5,197 nucleotides of DNA, taken from positions 1 through 5,197 of the forward strand of contig JAUUYB010000091.1 in the NCBI GenBank assembly GCA_030590605.1, written 5' to 3'. Both the position numbers and the translations under genes were made by a program. Of this stretch, positions 5,184-5,197 are shown in pieces. A model generated the notes under the pieces. The model worked only from the letters and a program-made list of their open reading frames with translations. It was not told where the DNA came from and did not search any database. How positions within the stretch are numbered: the first letter of the stretch is position 1; each line of letters begins with the position of its first letter. Source of the DNA: Candidatus Woesearchaeota archaeon (GTDB lineage Archaea > Nanobdellota > Nanobdellia > Woesearchaeales > JAUUYB01).

Positions 5184-5197
5184 ATGGTTATCGATCC
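5184..5197 (+). CDS. Possible start of a following gene, cut by window edge
   Basis: An ATG at 5184-5186, one base after the stop of the preceding gene, opens a frame (MVID...) that runs off the window. Such tight spacing would suit a co-transcribed second gene, with AGGAA at 5171-5175 as a weak ribosome binding site. Only four codons are visible, so this is a tentative call with no product. Confidence 0.2.

Noticed and set aside
1..5197. CRISPR arrays, insertion sequences, tRNA or rRNA genes, riboswitches
   Set aside because: By eye I saw no regularly spaced direct repeats, transposase-like frames or terminal inverted repeats, tRNA-like cloverleaf arms, or leader long enough for a riboswitch.

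Overview
The window looks like a gene-dense archaeal chromosome segment. The reasons are a short archaeal/eukaryotic-type prolyl-tRNA synthetase with a C-terminal zinc module and a terminal Tyr, and TATA boxes (two of them with a clear BRE-like A-rich element upstream) centred 26-27 bp ahead of start codons, which implies leaderless mRNAs. There are no bacterial -10/-35 promoters. The mix of a bacterial-type hypoxanthine phosphoribosyltransferase, a small multipass membrane protein (DUF5684-like) and very short intergenic gaps would suit a DPANN-type archaeon such as Woesearchaeota or a relative. That placement is inference from style, not from a search.

Layout, left to right. At the left edge is a possible gene start running off the window on the minus strand (1-81). 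Next is hpt (minus, 122-637), then an 86 bp divergent promoter region. Two tandem plus-strand genes follow, separated by 5 bp: an MTAP/PNP-family nucleoside phosphorylase (724-1428) and an MtaD/DadD-family amidohydrolase (1434-2669). The amidohydrolase abuts, stop to stop with no gap, a minus-strand gene for a small membrane protein (2670-3077). Upstream of that on the same strand is proS (3162-4580). A second divergent promoter region (4581-4702) separates proS from a plus-strand gene for a helical protein of unknown function (4703-5182). A possible next start codon sits at the right edge.

The first three complete genes make a coherent pathway. The deaminase would convert methylthioadenosine (and possibly 5'-deoxyadenosine and S-adenosylhomocysteine) to the inosine form. 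The phosphorylase carries Asn where adenine-specific MTAPs have Asp, so it would release hypoxanthine plus a 5-modified ribose-1-phosphate. Hpt would then recapture the hypoxanthine as IMP. This is the deaminate-first (methylthioinosine) salvage route of SAM by-products described for Methanocaldococcus and Pseudomonas, here gathered in one divergent cluster. I saw no CRISPR array, mobile element, rRNA or tRNA. I did not find a plainly new system. The cluster logic, the specificity residue and the uncharacterised right-hand gene are the best leads. No stretch longer than about 125 bp is without a gene call.
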